From Nitzschia sp. DOCU1 (lineage: Eukaryota; Bacillariophyta; Bacillariophyceae; Bacillariales; Bacillariaceae), in the NCBI GenBank assembly GCA_951394045.1, contig OX595994.1, positions 1,426,001 to 1,490,000 of the forward strand: DNA of 64,000 nucleotides, given 5' to 3'. Below are positions 62,281 to 64,000 of the stretch, piece by piece. Within the stretch, counting starts at the first letter, position 1. Every line of letters starts with the position of its first letter. The position numbers and the translations under genes were made by a program. The notes beneath the pieces are model-generated. The model worked only from the letters and a program-made list of their open reading frames with translations, was not told where the DNA came from and made no database searches.

Positions 62281-63567
62281 TGATGCAATGCTACTACAAA
62301 TTTTTCTTCGTCTGGAAGACAGTTCATATCGCAAACACACTTGCTGATTATCGGGAGTGACTCGCCAGGAGTTTCCCATTGATGTAAAATAAGTCCCAAT
62401 ACCAGTGTCTCCATCACTATCCAACTTTACTGTTTCGAATGGACGCTAAAAGTTTCCCGCCGAAGATGAGAAGCGAACCCGGAAATGACGTTGCCCAAAC
62501 AGTAGTGGTGGAGCCAGGGAACTAACGAGCGAGGATGATCCGACTCGTTGAGGCTTGACCGACATCCTATATCGCTCCTACGAGTAGAAACGGGACATTG
62601 ACCAGTAATCTACTCTGGTATGTTTATCTTGTGATCACGAAACAATCCTTGGCTGGGCGCTCGCAGTTGTCTGGTGCTATAGTAGTAGCCGCTTTTCCTA
62701 GCTAGTAGTAGAAGCTAGTAGTATTAGTCTTCACCAGCAGCCAATGACACCCACCCACCCCACCAAACAGCTTTATTTCAATTAGGTTGACAATTCCATT
62801 GTCAATGGCAACAGCATCAGTCCTCGTAACGACGACTTCTCTACAAAAAATACCGCCACCATACGTAGTGGTGGTTTGTTGTTAGCACGACAAGATGGCA
62901 AGGTTGTTCTTGCGGCCACCGCCAGCAAGCAACACTAGTTAATAGAATACTGGTATATGTTTCTACGGAATGATATTATGCTGGATTCGTTTTCTGGCTG
63001 CAATCAGTTCTTGAGTTTAACTACTAGATTAGTAGCGGAAGGTAGTTACTTCGACCGGCCAAGTTTGCGCTATGCTATGATAGCAATCGGCGGTCAGTTG
63101 GCATGTGTATCATACCCTTGTCGGTATGCACGATATTGTACCTGGAATTTTAGTAAAAGCGTAAGTGTGTACTGATGCAATCATTTAATAACTGACATTA
63201 CGGCACTCATGATTCCGATTGCTTCATTTAACGGAACATGTCGCATCGTATCTTGCAGTCGACTACCGGTACCGTCCCCAATCGACGACACCACTGACGC
63301 ATGTCCACAATCGGTAGGGATTGACGCGTAATACACACTTGGCTGGGCGAAAAGCATCAATCAACGATAAAACCACCTGCTGCTGCCGCCGATCGACCCA
63401 TCCATCATCGATCTTCGATCATCGGAAAAAATCAAAATAAACTTCCCTCCATAGAACACAGCAATTGGCAACTCTCCGAGCGATTTTTCTTACGTTTGTT
63501 TCATTTTCTTCTTTTCAACCAGTCACACAAGTTGCGCTTACTTCTTGTGTCAGTTGAGCACATTGCC
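62281..63567. other. intergenic region between paralogues
   Basis: 1.29 kb. Short inverted repeats: TTGACAAT-tcc-ATTGTCAA (62787-62805) and CCACCA-tacgtag-TGGTGG (about 62853-62871). CTAGCTAG at 62698-62705 within a TAGTAG-rich stretch. No gene supported. Confidence 0.4.
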
Positions 63568-64000
63568 ATGGTGCGCCGTTCCGAGAGGGATTTCACGCGA
63601 GAGCGCCTGCTGAACCGGTTGGGTTACTTCAAAGATTTTAGTTCCAATGGAGGCATCAGCACGGTCCAATTTAAATCTCTCGAGCGGAGGGGCAGCACAG
63701 TATCACTGGACAGTGGTATTGCAAGAAATGCGCTCCGTAGTGGCGCTTCTTTTCAAGAAAAACTCCGTGGAGAAGACGTGCCGTCCGCACCACAAGTGTT
63801 GGCGCCAACGGAATCCAAGATCCCGGGCTCAACCGGACGCGTTCAATTCAGTCAAGTTGTATCTGGTGTTGAAATCCCATCAAGACATCAGTACTCAAGC
63901 CGCATCAAGAGGACGATGTGGGCAGATCGCGCGGAAATAGGTGCGATGGTGGAACGAAACATTGTTGAATTCGAGGCCGAAGGTTACGACTGGAGAAACG
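63568..64000 (+). CDS. paralogue of the RxxYSxRI...EGxDWRN protein (copy 2, cut by the window edge)
   Basis: Open frame of 144 codons from the ATG at 63568 (context ttgccATGG) to the window end without a stop; the 3' part is outside. It shares with copy 1 the early RLLNRLGYF motif (copy 1 RLLHRLGIH) and the core VEIPSRHQYSSRIKRTMWAD followed by ERNIVEFEAEGYDWRN. The part between is Ser/Gly-rich and unrelated. This establishes a duplicated family in the last 2.4 kb. Function unknown. Confidence 0.75.
   Translation, partial: MVRRSERDFTRERLLNRLGYFKDFSSNGGISTVQFKSLERRGSTVSLDSGIARNALRSGASFQEKLRGEDVPSAPQVLAPTESKIPGSTGRVQFSQVVSGVEIPSRHQYSSRIKRTMWADRAEIGAMVERNIVEFEAEGYDWRN

Noticed and set aside
1..64000. 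CRISPR arrays, rRNA or organellar sequence
   Set aside because: No regularly spaced repeats of suitable length, no rRNA-like blocks, and gene content and splicing are nuclear.

Overview
This window is nuclear DNA from a diatom, most likely a raphid/naviculoid pennate. The evidence is a compact eukaryotic layout (29 supported protein genes, mostly on alternating strands, with short GT-AG introns of about 70-213 bp), a violaxanthin/diadinoxanthin de-epoxidase, and five gene products whose N-termini look like diatom plastid presequences (a signal peptide ending in an ASAFAP-type motif with Phe at the cleavage site). Several protein families seen here look stramenopile-specific. I see no rRNA, tRNA, CRISPR array or organellar sequence. 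Many long open frames start at TTG or GTG; for these I chose the first ATG that fits the protein, or joined exons.

Layout. 0-1.3 kb: a frameshifted piggyBac-type transposase running off the left edge. 1.4-12 kb: a plastid-leaning block with a bestrophin-like anion channel, an unknown one-membrane-segment protein, the de-epoxidase, a decayed gene, a plastid multi-pass membrane protein and a five-exon plastid coiled-coil protein built by internal duplication. 12-21 kb: a lysine-rich nuclear protein, two tandem paralogues carrying a three-fold 44-residue basic repeat plus a Pro/Tyr/His-rich tail, an LSD1-like amine oxidase and MAF1. 22-32.6 kb: a membrane RING-H2 protein, a membrane protein with two PPC-like repeats, a MAK/ICK-type kinase with a DFS instead of a DFG motif, and a 1561-residue PDZ-RGS-DENN protein assembled from three exons. 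33-37 kb: a large PPR protein and a plastid NAD(P)-binding protein.

37-48 kb is rich in lineage-specific duplications: a decayed tandem mini-unit, two tandem Arg/Ser-rich proteins ending in a CAP/YkwD-like domain, and two convergent ARM-repeat paralogues. 48-64 kb: an HSF, fibrillarin, NTF2, a TAF8-like TFIID subunit, a creatine-kinase-like protein lacking the usual active-site Cys, a PH-like protein, an L-lactate dehydrogenase, and two paralogues of an unnamed family sharing an RxxYSxRI...EGxDWRN motif; the second runs off the right edge.

How the genes relate. I see no operon-like pathway. Plastid photoprotection and ion balance (de-epoxidase, bestrophin) sit together, and a nuclear expression set (LSD1-like, MAF1, HSF, TAF8-like, fibrillarin) is scattered. 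The most unusual items are the 44-residue repeat pair, the CAP-domain pair, the degenerate creatine-kinase-like protein, the exon-intron duplication and the CO2/cAMP-type promoter elements next to the bestrophin gene.
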